Part shown: one piece after another, positions 34,531 through 46,570 of the stretch
Position numbering within the stretch: position 1 is the first letter of the stretch
Layout of the letters: each line of letters opens with the position of its first letter
NCBI GenBank assembly: GCA_949825065.1
Contig: OX463859.1
Coordinates: 21,345,847-21,409,846, forward strand
Direction: 5' to 3'
DNA from: Odontocerum albicorne
Taxonomy: Eukaryota > Arthropoda > Insecta > Trichoptera > Odontoceridae
DNA length: 64,000 nucleotides
Program-made: the position numbers and the translations under genes
The notes under the pieces: model-generated
Seen by the model: only the letters and a program-made list of their open reading frames with translations
Told to the model about the DNA's origin: nothing
The model's database searches: none

Positions 34531-34957
34531 GAACATAACATAATTATTAATTATGGATCCTGAATGCAACATGTTTTCTGGAAAACATGTTTCATTGAGG
34601 ATTTCAGTGTCTGAGTTGAATCGGACGTACAGGCCGGGTTTACTTGATTCGTCTTTTGGGGAAACATATCCTTTATTTAGTATTAAATAAAATTATTCTG
34701 GAGTGTACGTAGGCTGACGGGACAGAACTTTACCATAGGATTCTTAAGGTCATGTTGACAATTCTTAAATTGATATATAAGTACCCTTGGGGTGAATATG
34801 GTGTCCATATGTTATGGTGCCAGAAAAATTAATGAATACTAGTGTATATTGTTCCGATTTACAAAATCTCGTTATATAATATATCCAGTTCGAATTACTT
34901 GATCACGTTTATATAATATATTTTGGTCGATTTACTATGTCAGGATGTATATTTAGT
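34531..34957. other. Spacer between two LINE tail B copies
   Basis: Contains AACATGTTTTCTGGAAAACA (a short palindrome near 34567) and, from 34855, further FATTTACAAAATC-like minisatellite phrases. No gene. Confidence 0.4.
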
Positions 34958-35140
34958 TCTTCTTCTTCATCTTATTTTAGATCTGTTGGCCTGTTATGGT
35001 CCTCCATCATTGTTTGCCTCTTGTGACGTCGACTGCCAGCTGTCCTTCCATCTTTTGGGAGGTCGTCCTGGAGGTCTGCTTGCTTGGGGGATACTGTCCC
35101 TGGAACTGTTCGTTCGATCTAGTGATGGCGGAATCCTCTT
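34958..35140 (-). mobile_element. LINE tail B, minus strand
   Basis: Minus-strand frame: RDSIPQASRPPGRPPKRWKD, SWQSTSQEANND, same end as the copy at 34243 but opposite strand and shorter. 3' end GATGAAGAAGAAGAAC. Confidence 0.82.
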
Positions 35141-35589
35141 TTTACCAATGTAACATCCTTGGTAGTTCGCTCGGGTCGACTTTAAAATGATCTTCCTGAC
35201 ACAATCAGATTTTTTTTCGTCCTTATTGATATTCAAAGAAAAAACGAATAAATATTTTTTATCTTTTAAGGATCTTTCTCCGATACTTTTTATATTCAAA
35301 ACACGTTTTATACATACACAATATATCCAACGTACCTTTCAGATTTACGCAATATATCCAATGCATTTTTCATATATATGAATCTCCTATGGTCGATTTT
35401 TACGTATATAATATTGTCTTTGGCCCTAGTAATCAAGCCTTAGGGTTTAGAACCACCGGAATAGACACGTGACTCGCGCAAGCATCTTAGCAACTAGGCT
35501 ACGGAGATTATCACCTGCATTATTTAATCTCGATAATCTACGTCCCATATTCACGTAGACAATAAAGGAAAGTTAAAATAGGAATCAAA

Positions 35590-35890
35590 GTTAATGGAAC
35601 ATTAAAATAAAATATACCAAGCAATATCAGCATATTAGGGACAATAATAATGTATGGAAGGGAAACGTGGAAAATGAATGTGCATCTAGTAAATTTAAGA
35701 AATGTAATTATTAAGGATGGCTATGGGATAAAAACTTATACGAGTATGTTAAGTAGGGCTTAAAACAGCATGTTAAGGTGGTATGGACATGTTGAAAGGA
35801 TTAATGACAAAACACCTACTTAACAAATTTAAAATGCAAGCGTAAGTAGGAGTCGTTGTAGAAGATAACCGATACAAGTATGGCTGGGTC
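35590..35890 (+). mobile_element. LINE tail A, left half of a split copy
   Basis: GGAACATTAAAATAAAATAT, ATAATGTATGGAAGGGAAAC (MYGRETW), VIIKDGYGIKTYTS, LRWYGHVERINDK and a WLGQVID end just at the insertion of tail B. The right half continues at 36316. Confidence 0.75.
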
Positions 35891-36315
35891 AAGTTATTGA
35901 TCTTCTTTTTCTTCTTCCTCTTCCTATAGATCATGATCTGTTTGTTCCGCTTGTTCCCTTTCTTGCGTCGTGGACTGCCAGCTGTCACGCCATCTCTTCG
36001 GAGGTCTTCCCGCCAATCTTCTTCCGGCTGAGTTCCCTTGAAGGGCGACGCGTGGAAGTCTGTCGTCTTGCATTCTGTATACATGTTCGTTCCAGTATCG
36101 CCTTTGTTATCTTCCCCACCTGACGATGTCTTCCGTACTACACTTTCTCCTTATTTCGGTATTTCTGATTCTATCTCTTAGTGTGTTTCCGGTTATACAT
36201 CTTAGTGTTTTCATTTCCGAGGTTCTCAGGAGAGATTTTGTTCTAGATGTGTCTGCTCTGGTCTCTATTCCGTAGGCTATCGGTTGATTACATTTTATTT
36301 ACTTAAGTTATTGAT
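35891..36315 (-). mobile_element. LINE tail B insertion with exact 11-bp target duplication
   Basis: AAGTTATTGAT occurs at 35891-35901 and again at 36305-36315, bounding a 403-bp insert (35902-36304). On the minus strand the insert reads RADTSRTKSLLRTSEMKTLR, CITGNTLRDRIRNTEIRR, stop-containing RWGR, RRYWNEHVYRMQDDRLPRVA, GRRLAGRPPKRWRDSWQSTT, QEREQAEQTDHDL, stop, then a purine 3' tail GAAGAGGAAGAAAAAGAAG. This is a 5'-truncated non-LTR copy made by target-primed reverse transcription. Confidence 0.92.
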
Positions 36316-36475
36316 ATTTTGACTAAATAAAATGTAAAAAGCCATAGAAATCGTAGTTGTATGAGAAGGTGTATGGACGTAGGAGAGACGGAGGATGTGT
36401 GGCGAGATAGGAAAGTCTGATGATAAGTCGTCTCTGCCTACCCGACATGGAAACGTCCTGATAGTGCGTATGTAA
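36316..36475 (+). mobile_element. LINE tail A, right half of a split copy
   Basis: Continues DILTK and the RRGRMDVGET, DVWRDRKV, SSLPTRHGNVL region with the GTCTCTGCCTACCC 3' signature. Together with 35590-35890 it restores one tail A order. Confidence 0.75.
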
Positions 36476-36479
36476 TTAC

Positions 36480-37344
36480 TTGTCATATTTATAAATACAT
36501 TTCAAACACTGCCCAAAATATACGCCGTATTTCCAATGCATCTTTCTTTCTTGAGAACATTTTAGGACATTGAACCCAGATTACGTAACTTAAAACGTCG
36601 TATCCAAAATGTCGTAACAGTTTGAGAGTTGATCAGGAAAATAGCAATCTTCCTAATTCGGAGCGACCAAACAAGGCGGCTTGGATGGGGCGGGCGGTGG
36701 GTGGACCACCCTAAAATCAATACATTTTTACGGGACTGGCACGCACCCTGTCTCGTTACCCCTTCTCTGTTTCTCCACCCCTCCCCGACAACCCACCAGA
36801 TCTCCTTAACCCCTTCCGCCGTCCTTATGTCGTCAGTTAAACTTAGTTTAATCGTAAATGAAGATTAATATATTAACAAAGCTAAGTTTAGCTGGCTTCA
36901 TAGTATATATTTTTTTACAGGTAACAATACTCGCGTGTACCAGACTTGCTTTTGCATCTTCACGTGCGGTAGTATTGTCAACAAAAGTGACGACGATCTG
37001 CAAGGTCCGTGCCCATTTCAATGACTCTACAGCCGGAATGCTCGATTAATAATAATAATAATAATAAAATGACAATTTATAACGCGCTGTTTAGAGGACA
37101 GATACTTATCACGGACGTTCTACTTTTGGGTTCGAATCCAACATTTTGACAAAATTCCTAAAATAAGACAATGTTGTCTCTCAACCACACTTTTAAATAT
37201 GGCCAACGCTTGTTCGAAAGTGTTAAGAGGGATCATACGAATAAATAAACCTCGAAACAATGGAAGTTTGATCATAAAGCAAAAGCAGTGGCTTAAAAAA
37301 ATGTCTCGGGGTTTTCTTTAACTGACTTATTGGATTGATCATCC
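36480..37344. other. Intergenic with GC-rich patch and SINE-4-like repeat
   Basis: A GC- and pyrimidine-rich patch at 36655-36830 contrasts with the surroundings. At 37045-37150 an (AAT)n lead, AAATGACAATTTATAACGCG, CTGTTTAGAGGACAGATAC and GGGTTCGAATCC form a SINE-4-like copy with a good box B. Confidence 0.5.
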
Positions 37345-37530
37345 TAAAAAAAGTATAATTGGATCATCTGAATGATATTTTGAAAGAAGGGAATGTAAAA
37401 AGTAAGATAAATCGTAGGAGTATATAATATGGTGTGTGAATGTATGTATAAGATATTAAGGATGTGTGTCGATATAGGAAAATCTGGCGCTCTGTCCTCT
37501 CTGTTTACCCTGACATGTAAATTGCGGGAT
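37345..37530 (+). mobile_element. LINE tail A
   Basis: DHLNDILKEGNVKSKINRRS, then a block around GATATTAAGGATGTGTGTCG, GGAAAATCTGGCGCTCTGTC and CTGTTTACCCTGACATG. Confidence 0.65.
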
Positions 37531-37904
37531 TGCGTGATGGCATGAATGAATATATACGTTAATATTATTAATTTGTTTAAAATATATGGTTCATAGACCG
37601 TTTTATGTAGGAAAAAATATTTATTTAGATTAGCACATAAATAAAATTGACAAAAAAATAATATTATACATAAAAATAAAACTCTTTAATGTTCACATTT
37701 GAGAAGATGAGATTTTTTTTATCTAAAACTGATGTTGTGTGGGTTCAGGGGGAGTTGAAGTGCCTATACAATGTCCATATTGATTTTCCAACATATTCAG
37801 CCTAACTGTTGATGATTTGTAAGAATAGTAAGATGCTTGTCAACTATAATTGAATACACAATGTTGACAGACTAGAGAAGTTACATTTATTTCTCATGGC
37901 AAAT

Positions 37905-38070
37905 ATTTGTATTATGTACGGGTACATAAAAAAATAAGATATGGTATACAAAAACAAGTAATTTCACGAGGTAATTCAAATTATAGGGTTTCTTGCTTCT
38001 CATTTGTGATGACCCAAGTAAACTAGGCTCTTGCCTGTATCTTACTGAAGGTATATGAGCTTCATCTGTT
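37905..38070 (+). repeat. Interspersed repeat R7, copy 1
   Basis: CAAGTAAACTAGGCTCTTGC, CTGTATCTTACTGAAGG; also at 53244-53440 and 61325-61485. Confidence 0.6.
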
Positions 38071-38984
38071 CATTCCCGTTTCTGAATCATCAAATATGTA
38101 TTATGTCACATGTTTCCTGTATGAGGCAACCGAAATCCCCCTATTATTAGCATCAATCAGGTCCTTCGCAAAGGATGCAGCTCCGATATTCAAACAAACT
38201 AGCATGTGTTGTGAGTCCTGTATAGCCCCACATACTACTTTTGTTCAAGAAACCTCACATGTTCATCTTCATCTTACATTGTGCCACCCCTACTTGGAGT
38301 CTCGATAGCAATGAAGAGGCCTCCACGTAGATTGTTTAAAAAAATCAATCTTCAGAAAATTGTCGTCACTCATCGCTTTTAAAAATAAAGTCAGAAGAAC
38401 ACGACGAACCTAATTTATATCAACCTCCGAAAAGTGGAGCTTAGGAACGTTGGTTTGAGGCATTCCAAGAATTTTTCGGAGAGTGTTCTCCTTAGTGTTC
38501 GTGTCTAAACTGAGTGGTGGCTATAAATATGAAAGGAAATAAAAAGAAAACCCATGACAGTCGGACACCCCCTGAAAACATCAGAAATTTTCTGATGGAC
38601 AACTCTTCCGAACCCAAAACATCAAAACCAAAATAGAACCATATAAACATGAAAAAAAAAAGATTTATACTTTTTACCTTTTTTGCTTAATATTTAATTG
38701 TTTTGTCAAAAATTTCGTTTAATTGATTAGTTATAAGACCTTATTACGAGTATGTACCGGATGAGTTTTCCCTTTGTGTATTGCGTTAATTCAAAGAAAT
38801 TAACAGTTCTCACAATCTCCCCCATATATTTATAAAAAGCACATTTAAGAAACCGGGAACGCTGATAAAAGTTCAGAGTTGATATATCTGGTAAAGAAGT
38901 ATGCCAACAATTGAACAAGCTCTGATACCGTTTTTTTGCGTATTATATACGAGTACATCGATATGATCGTCCGTTCCAACAAAA
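38070..38984. other. Intergenic, nothing recognised
   Basis: A 70-codon frame at 38096-38308 has several cysteines but no known motif. AT-rich otherwise. Confidence 0.35.
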
Positions 38985-39260
38985 ATTGCAAAACTTTCAG
39001 TATCGCCATTTCTCTGGGTCTTTGCTTCCGGTTTCCCCATCCCGTGCTGCCTTCAGGCACTCCCTTTTCACCCACCCCCGAGAAGGGGCAACGCACGACC
39101 GCCCTATAGTCCCTCTCCCCGCCCCCGCCTTGCTACCGAATAGCCCCACAAAAGCAGCACAACGGATGAAACACTGGGGTAGGTCATGGTGACTGAAATA
39201 TCGCGGTATACGTGGCATAGCGGGACGTTGAACCCTAAAAATAATAAATGGAGGGGCTGG
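38985..39260. other. GC-rich island of unknown nature
   Basis: About 270 bases much richer in G+C than the rest, with frames open on both strands (38986-39192 plus, 38997-39218 minus). One strand is C-rich (CCCACCCCCGAGAAGGGG, CCCCGCCCCCGCC). No protein family recognised. Confidence 0.4.
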
Positions 39261-39544
39261 AGTCTTAGCTAATTTATTTTTGGATACAGTAACCAGATGT
39301 TTGCGTGGGTTGTGGAAGGCCGTATTGTTATTTTGATTTATTTGTTATCCTGAAAGGGATGAGTGACCTCGTTCCTTTATCGAAAAATACCATATTATCG
39401 GTGAAGTCAATTTTACGACATTTAAAATTTTTTTTAAATATTTATTTTTCACTTTAGGAAGGACATTTTTTTTATCCAAATACTGCCAATGAGATAAATA
39501 TTTTAACTCTCAACAAAAAGTTAAATTTTTTACTAGTTTTTGTA

Positions 39545-40310
39545 CTCTTTTTACATACATACAATCACACCATTTCCCTGTTGGGGTAGGCAAAGAGAAC
39601 AGGGATCCATACTTTTTAAACTTGACACAAATTTTTAGCTTCTTCCACATCTTTACCCCTTCTCATACAACTTTAACGATTTCTTTGACTTTCTGCTTTT
39701 CTTTCTTTCAGAATATTATTCACTTGATCCATCCATACTTTCCATGATCTTCTTCTCATACGTCTTTCACTCAAATCTGCACTGCATATATATTTTGATG
39801 GTCTTTCTTCATTCATTCGTTCCACATGCCCAAACCATCTCAACGTACTCTTATTCATCTTACTTAACACATCAGCCTTAAGTTCACATTCATCCCTTAT
39901 CACTACATTCCGTATTCTGACATACATTGTCACTCCATGTATTCTCTTCAATGCACGCATAATTTATTCGGCTCTCCTCAGTTTTTTCCACGTCCACATT
40001 GCAATCCCATACCTACATCAAATTTGGCATAATAATACTATTGTAGACTATCATCTTAGCAGATTTTTACACTGTCCAGTTCGAGTATACATGTTTTAGT
40101 GCTCCATTGACTCTGTTTACTAGCACGCCGTTCGATATCCCTCTTAACTCTTCCATCATCTGAGTATATACTACCCAAATAGCATAATTCATTAACTTGC
40201 TGTAATCTTTAATTTTTCATCCATATGTTGCATTTGCTTTTCCTTTTACGCTTTTCAATCACCTTTACTTTGCATTTTACAACCAGATTTTTGCACACTA
40301 AAACATGCAC
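39545..40310 (-). mobile_element. LINE tail A, longest copy
   Basis: Minus-strand order: VIEKRKRKSKCNIWMKN, LQQVNELCYLGSIYSDDGRV, KRDIERRASK, TCILELDSVKICQDDS, MYVRIRNVVIRDECELKADV, LSKMNKSTLRWFGHVERMNE, SERRMRRRSWKVWMDQVNNI, LKERKAESQRNR, then the LYPNREMV-like end and a GTATGTATGTA tail. It covers the RT thumb (LCYLGSIYSDDGRVKRDIE) and C-terminus. It is the best guide to tail A, with a 95-codon uninterrupted stretch at 39673-39960. Confidence 0.85.
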
Positions 40311-40354
40311 GAGTACATATCCGATGATCAACAATGTAATTTAAAAATCAATAC

Positions 40355-40530
40355 TTTACTTGAAGTTGCGGGTTCAATTTCCTTAGTACTCAGATTTTTT
40401 TAAAGGGTGCAGATTATTTTTCACTTAAGGCTTAAATAACACCTTAATGGTTGTTTAAAAGAGATTCCCTCATGGCAATTAATCTGTCAAATTGTACTGT
40501 ATAAAACGAAAGTGTAATACAATAGTTTAG
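40355..40530 (+). repeat. SINE-1 copy without box A
   Basis: GAAGTTGCGGGTTCAATTTC, GCAGATTATTTTTCACTTAA, AAAGAGATTCCCTCATGGCA, ACTGTATAAAACGAAAGTGT. Confidence 0.65.
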
Positions 40531-41684
40531 GTTTGTTTGGACAGTATTTAAGGGACATACTATACCTCGACTGTCGAACCTCTCGTCGTTTGTAGATTTT
40601 AATGTAGAACTCGTATTGGTTTAAAAATTTAAACTGTGTACTATTTTGCCATTGCCCTGATAAGCAAGCTTGCTTGCTTGGCTCCCAGGCGTTCGATTTT
40701 CGGTGGTTCCAAGACTGGTTTCATTGCAGGCCGCTTTTCAACTGAAATGTCGTAATCCTGGTTCTTGGTTGTTGTCTACTATGTGATATCCGTGGACTGA
40801 TGTAACCCGAGGATCTTTTACGAAATTACTTAAATCTGACAAACATAAAAACACCTTTTTTTTAAAGAAAAATGTAATTTTTTTTTTTTTTTTGTCATAT
40901 ACAAATGTTATTATATTATCTTATTTGCGTCTGCTCACATGAAACTCAACTTATGGCTGCTAGACACGAGTAATTAATTGAATATTTTTATTCAAATAAT
41001 GTTCACATTTTTGTCAAGTATACGATACATCCCTCCATGGCCTAGTTGAGAAGATAAGCATTGCTCTCGTAATAAACCGGGATCATTCCGCCTTAAGAAG
41101 CTTCGGGATAGGGGATAGAAACACGTGTAGCGGAGATTAATCCAAGTTAGTGGAATAACAAAGTGCAATCTAGAAGAATCTTAGTAAGAAAACAACGTTT
41201 TCAAACACGGTTATTTTACGACTTACAAAGTATTCTAGAATCTTTTTCTCAGCTGACTCCACACTAAAGTAAGAATAGGATGAACACGATGCAAAAAGAA
41301 GGCTTTTGTTACTCGGAGTCAAATATGAGAATTGCTTGAAAAATGTAGAAGAAATTAAAATACTAACTTGTTACTTGGCTTAAGACAACCTAAAAGACTT
41401 CCTTAATTCTTTCTTTTTTTTTTTCAAACATGCATAAAACTTAAAAAACGTTAGGTTATTGGTTAAATAACCGTTCTTTTTCTGAACAGCCTATTAATAT
41501 TTCTGACCAGCCGTAAGAAAATAAAATAATAATAAATTTTTTTAATTAGCGTTTTGCCAGTTAATATACACAGACTAGTTTGAAGAAAAAGATTCTCATG
41601 TCAAAACGAATACTTAAATAATAATAAAAAATTACAACATGCGAGTGGGAGACTTATTATTATAGACAGATAGATAATCTATCG
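40531..41684. other. Intergenic, weak SINE pieces only
   Basis: A SINE-1 head-like piece lies at 41028-41090 (CCCTCCATGGCCTAGTTGAG). No gene recognised. Confidence 0.4.
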
Positions 41685-41880
41685 TGATCGAATATCATTG
41701 TCAGCCATTCAGTGTATGAAAGACGCATGTGGTTACTGTTGTACTTCAGCAAGCACATAGCCTTGGTAGATAAAACTCAAAGTTCCGAGGGCAAGATCAA
41801 ATATTCAAGACGATAAACTGGTTTAATCTGTTGGAGCCTTTCGTTACATAGAGTCGTATTGTATTATAATTTCGCTGTAC
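41685..41880 (-). repeat. SINE-2 body
   Basis: GTGATCGAATATCATTGTCA, GTTGTACTTCAGCAAGCACA, AAGACGATAAACTGGTTTAA and TCTGTTGGAGCCTTTCGTTA. It is joined to a SINE-1 copy instead of the SINE-2 head. Confidence 0.55.
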
Positions 41881-42060
41881 ACAGTGCTACCTAATTGGTT
41901 TATTCCTTGTGGCAATCGCTTACATCCAACCAGAAAGCAATTCACCATGCCTTTAGTGAAAACCTGACTGCAACTTTTTTCAAATTGACTACCAAAAATA
42001 GTTGAACCCGCAAACCCAGGGCTGGAAGATAGGTATCTTATCAACAAGGCCCTGGGTGTG
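41881..42060 (-). repeat. SINE-1 copy, minus strand
   Basis: TTATTCCTTGTGGCAATCGC, CATGCCTTTAGTGAAAACCT, GAACCCGCAAACCCAGGGCT and TCTTATCAACAAGGCCCTGG. Confidence 0.75.
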
Positions 42061-42774
42061 ATCTTATTAATGGATCAAGTGGTAAAAATGTTCAATAACG
42101 TGAACTTGTTAATTATGTGTTTACTGTCGTTCTGTGGCTGTTTTATTATATATTCCTAATATAAAGTTCAACTATGGTATATGAAATGTTTTTAAAGTAT
42201 GATTAACCTTCTTAACTGTTTTATATATAATATCACTGTGATATTACCATTTCTAGCAACCAATCAGAATGATGTTAAATGACCTGCATGTGAAAAAAAT
42301 AAAGAGGGATTAATATAATTTTTTGAATTACCATTAGGAAACTTACTGGAAACCCTCGATTACGAAGCAAGCTTTTTTATCACTTTGCTACAGATGTCTT
42401 AACTACAAGTATACGAGTAATATACTCGTTTTATTTTTAAAATTCCCTTTCGTCATATTACAGACACCTAACCATTAAGACGCCATTTCTATTTTTACCT
42501 TGCAACTTAACCTATTTTACTCTTTTGATTTCTATAAGAATGTCAGCTTTGAAAATATAAAAACGTCAGCGGAAACATTTTCATTTCAAGAAATAAAAAT
42601 AAAACATGTTTTTTTTTTCACTTTGTATAAAACACCTCTACCGCAAATCTGTCATAAGTCCATTTTGGCGTATAATGACTTGTGCATATTTTAGAACTAT
42701 AACTGATTATTCTTTCTTTAGAATTATTGTAACATCTCTTAATTGGTTCGAAATAAGGTCTGCATAATACATTT
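42061..42774. other. Intergenic, nothing recognised
   Basis: AT-rich, no gene or repeat copy supported. Confidence 0.35.
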
Positions 42775-43010
42775 TTTATTATATTATGTTAAGCGAAATA
42801 AGTGGTGTACACTGTATTGCCAACAAGAAAAAACACCAAAGTATCATTTTTATCAAATCTAATGGAACATTATTGAAACAAATGGTAAACACTGTATTAC
42901 CAGCAATTAAAAACACCAAAATATAGTTTCTATCAAATATGATGGAAAATTATTAAAATAAGTGGTAAACACCGCATTGCCAACAATAAAAAACACCGAA
43001 GTAGCGTTTC
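42775..43010 (+). repeat. Tandem repeat, about 80 bp x 2.8
   Basis: Units carry AAGTGGTAAACACTGTATTG, AACACCAAAGTATC and TTTCTATCAAATATGATGGA at about 80-base spacing. Confidence 0.85.
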
Positions 43011-44543
43011 TCTGGAACCCAATTGGAGTTTAATTTAAACGAAAAAAATATATAATTTGAAAGTCTGTGCTAGATTCACACTAATCATAATTAGTTAGGT
43101 ACAATAAATTGTCAGGTACTTACCTTTTCGAAGTTCAAGCCCTCCATACATTATGATTATACAATAAACAACTATTTACTTTTGCGAGCATGGCAAATTC
43201 GTGATCTGGGGATGGTGTTTGATGTTCAGTTGTCATTTGTTGCTATATGAATGGTATATGAGATAAGATCATGAGGATGCTGGGATTTGTTTCGAGAATA
43301 TCTGGAATGTTTACTTGAAAAAATACGTTAGCACTGTTGTAATCGTATATCATACTTGACTAGTCAGCTTGAATATGCTCGTAATTCCGCTGTTTGGCCA
43401 CCTTGCTATGATGTTAAATTGTCCTAAATTGCTTAGCCTTTCCCATATTCAAGCTACTTCAGTGCGTACTCGCCATAGGGTTATTTTATATTGTTAACAA
43501 ACTACCTCTAATTCCCAACGAAATGATAAATTGGTATTATGAGATGTGGGCTGCCGACTGGAGACAATCTCGTATCGTGTGATCAACTGTGAACATTGTT
43601 AAATATCAGTATTTTTTTATGTGTTTATAAGATTTTCAGGTGATATTTAAACATTCGAAAACTACTTAAACTTGGCCTGAAACTTCCATATAACTTGAAC
43701 TACTTATGAAAGTAAAGAACATTTATTGTTTTTGCCGGGATAACTTAAATAAATTATGTGAGTTTACTTTTCTATTAAGTTGGGTTCGTCTCATAATGAG
43801 TTTGCCTTTTTTCTGTTTTTTTAAATATCAATAGTGATTTTAAATTATTACTTTCGTTTTATTTTTGTATGCAAAAACTATCCAACTGTTTAGATAAATA
43901 AATATTCCTTAAAATTTCCAATATAAATCATCTCCAAACTATATGATTTGGACTTGTGAAAGTTCTGTATGAAAGGTACGATATTCGAGTTTAAAAGGTG
44001 CTCACAAAATGTATACTGAATAATCAAGTAATATTTTTCAGTAAAAAGTAGGTTGTAGTTATCGAACATATCATCATCCCCTCTGAAACCATGGCTTTTT
44101 AAGGGATTTCACTCCCCTTCAGGGTTTTCGTTCGTTGTCTGAAGAGTATGTATTTTATATGTTAAGAATAAATTTATGTACTGATGAAGTAAAACATTGT
44201 AAATATAAGTTCACAGATAGATGTAAGTTAATTAGAATAAAATTAGTTTGTAATTTTTTTTTTAATTAAATAAATAAACAAACACATGTAACTGAATCTT
44301 TTTATATAATATATGTTAAATACTAAATAAATCATTCCGATAAGATGCATGTGAAACGGCATTCACGGGGGAATTCAGTTCGAATAAGATTTTATAATGT
44401 GCTTAGAAGAAAAGTTTTCAATAATTACGAATTATATTGACCTGGATGAAAAAATATGTCATAGTACGTATTGGAAAGGCCGCTACTATTTAATTATGTC
44501 GATACAAAGATTCTGGGAAAATACAAAAATCATCATAAAAACT
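43011..44543. other. Intergenic, nothing recognised
   Basis: AT-rich. A patch at 44075-44140 (CATCCCCTCTGAAACC, TCACTCCCCTTCAGGG) resembles the core of the palindrome at 28614. No gene seen. Confidence 0.4.
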
Positions 44544-45075
44544 AAAATATTACTTTACATGGCTTGTATCTAGAATGTGCTACTGCATGGAAGGGGAAGT
44601 TAGATAACCTGGTTACCACAAAATATTACTTTACATGGCTTGTATTTAGAATGTGCTACTGCATGAAAAGGGAAGCTAGATAACCTGGTTACCACAAAAT
44701 ATTACTTTACATGGCTTGTATCTAGAATGTGCTACTGCATGGAAGAGGAAGTTAGATAACCTGGTTACCACAAAATATTACTTTACATGGCTTGTATCTA
44801 GAACGTGCTACTGCATGGAAGGGGAAGTTAGATAGCCTGGTTACCACAAAATATTGCTTTACATGGCTTGTATCTAGAATGTGCTACTGCATGGAAGGGA
44901 AAGTTATATAACCTGGTTACCACAAAATATTACTGTACATGGCTTGTATCTAGAATGTCCTACTGCATGGAAGGGAAAGTTAGATAACCTGTTTACCACA
45001 AAATATTACTGTACATGGCTTGTATCTAGAATGTGATACTGCATGGAAGGGAAAGTTATATAACCTGGTTACCAC
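44544..45075 (+). repeat. Tandem repeat, 76 bp x 7
   Basis: Exact period: units start at 44544, 44620, 44696, 44772, 44848, 44924 and 45000. Each contains TACATGGCTTGTATCTAGAA, GTGCTACTGCATGGAAGGG and ACCTGGTTACCACA. A few substitutions per unit, no indels. Confidence 0.97.
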
Positions 45076-45094
45076 AAAAAAAGACCAATAACTT

Positions 45095-45570
45095 TCATAC
45101 GTGGCGTTCTCGCAAAATATTGGGTATTGTGTGGTCGGATAAGGTCACACTTGAAGAAGTTCTCAATAAAGCAAATATTTTTAGTATAATTTTGACCCTC
45201 AAATTAAAAAGGATGAAAAAAGACCCCCAAAACGTGCTGCATGGTTAAATATCAGACATAAAAAGGAACCAAGGATAAAATAAATATCTGGTCATTCAGC
45301 CTAGATATTCTGTATTGAATGGAGTCAAACACCGAGACCTGTAAAGTATTGTTCGCAAAAAAACAGCTTGTTGAAAGCCAAGCTTGGCTGACTAACCTGC
45401 ATATGAAGCGATTACAAAGAAAGCAGTTCTGCAAGGTACCGGAGGATTCGGTTCATGTTTGCATCAGATGTGGGAAGAGATACGGGTCTATCATAAGATT
45501 AGACTCCAAAGCCACAGTCGGAGATGTGTCGGAGCTGTTGCACCAGTCAATTGTCTTTTATAGATAAAGA
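45095..45570 (+). mobile_element. Non-LTR 3' end (tail C type)
   Basis: Directly after the 76-bp array. SRKILGIVWSDKVTLEEVLN at 45105-45165, later KQLVESQAWLTNLHMKRLQR and VHVCIRCGKRYGSIIRLDSK at 45430-45510. The latter is the CxxCGKxYxSxIRLxSH-type finger motif ending tail C elements, here losing its His end. Confidence 0.65.
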
Positions 45571-45599
45571 CGATTTTTTAATAAAAATAATCCTGATTG

Positions 45600-46479
45600 T
45601 AGGGTTGAATTTTACGAAAGGTATGTGAGAAAATTTACAGTCGACGCTCTGTTTACCAATAATCATTTATAGTGATAAGTTAACAAGAAAAATCATACAT
45701 CAGTAGTCACACAAGCTATCGGCAGACGCAAATTCAATTTGGTAGTTGCAAGACTCGAACTCTTTGCAGCGCTAAACGATAGAGTTTATTGTTATATTCT
45801 CTTGGAGTAAATTCTAGCTCGTATAGGTCGAATACTTGTATGTCCCAGGATAATTTTTTTTTAAATTCAGTTATATTGAGGATATGTTGATTTTTTCATC
45901 AGAAACATGATCGCAGAATTGATGACTCGATTCAACAAATGTGGAATTAACATCGCCGTTTATTCTTTTCACTTCCAGATGAACCCGTAAGGGAGGATAT
46001 TTGGGAGACCACAGTTGCGTTGAGCGGGCAACTTTATAAAAAAGCATTGAAATTACTGTCGATATTAAATTTAAAAACGTTCGCTCAGGACAAAGGTTTA
46101 CATATATTAAACGACTCAAAATACCAAGGTTATATATGGACTGTGACGATATAGAAGAAAGAAAAGCATGTGTTTATTTTATACCCCCTGTATAGACCAG
46201 CAAAATGCGCATCATTAAAAGCTTTCCGCGGTTTTCCTTCACAACGGTTCTTACTTAATATTTTCTGCGTCGATAGATGTCACAGGGTGCACGGGGTGGA
46301 AATAGGGTGAAGTAAGGTCTGTGCGTGATCTTTCTCTCAAAGAACTTACACCATTACTCGGAAAATCAGGAACGTATTTAGAATATCATAAATATAATAA
46401 AACAAATAAAAAATACTTGTGAAGCGCTGCTTCGTTGCATAATAACGTTTTAAAAGCGCTTTATTATTTAATTTGTAAA
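45600..46479. other. Intergenic, nothing recognised
   Basis: An 82-codon minus-strand frame at 45871-46119 has no motif I know. A TATACCCCCTGTATAG piece near 46180 resembles the end of some DNA transposons, but no partner end was found. Confidence 0.35.
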
Positions 46480-46560
46480 AAAAAAACAAATAATAATAAA
46501 AGGACAATTTGTATAGCGTCGTTTAGAGAGTCAACTCTCCTCAAGCGCAAAAGTTTATCT
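46480..46560 (+). repeat. SINE-4-like repeat
   Basis: AATAATAATAAAAGGACAAT and CGTCGTTTAGAGAGTCAACT. Confidence 0.5.
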
Positions 46561-46570
46561 ATTCATGTGT

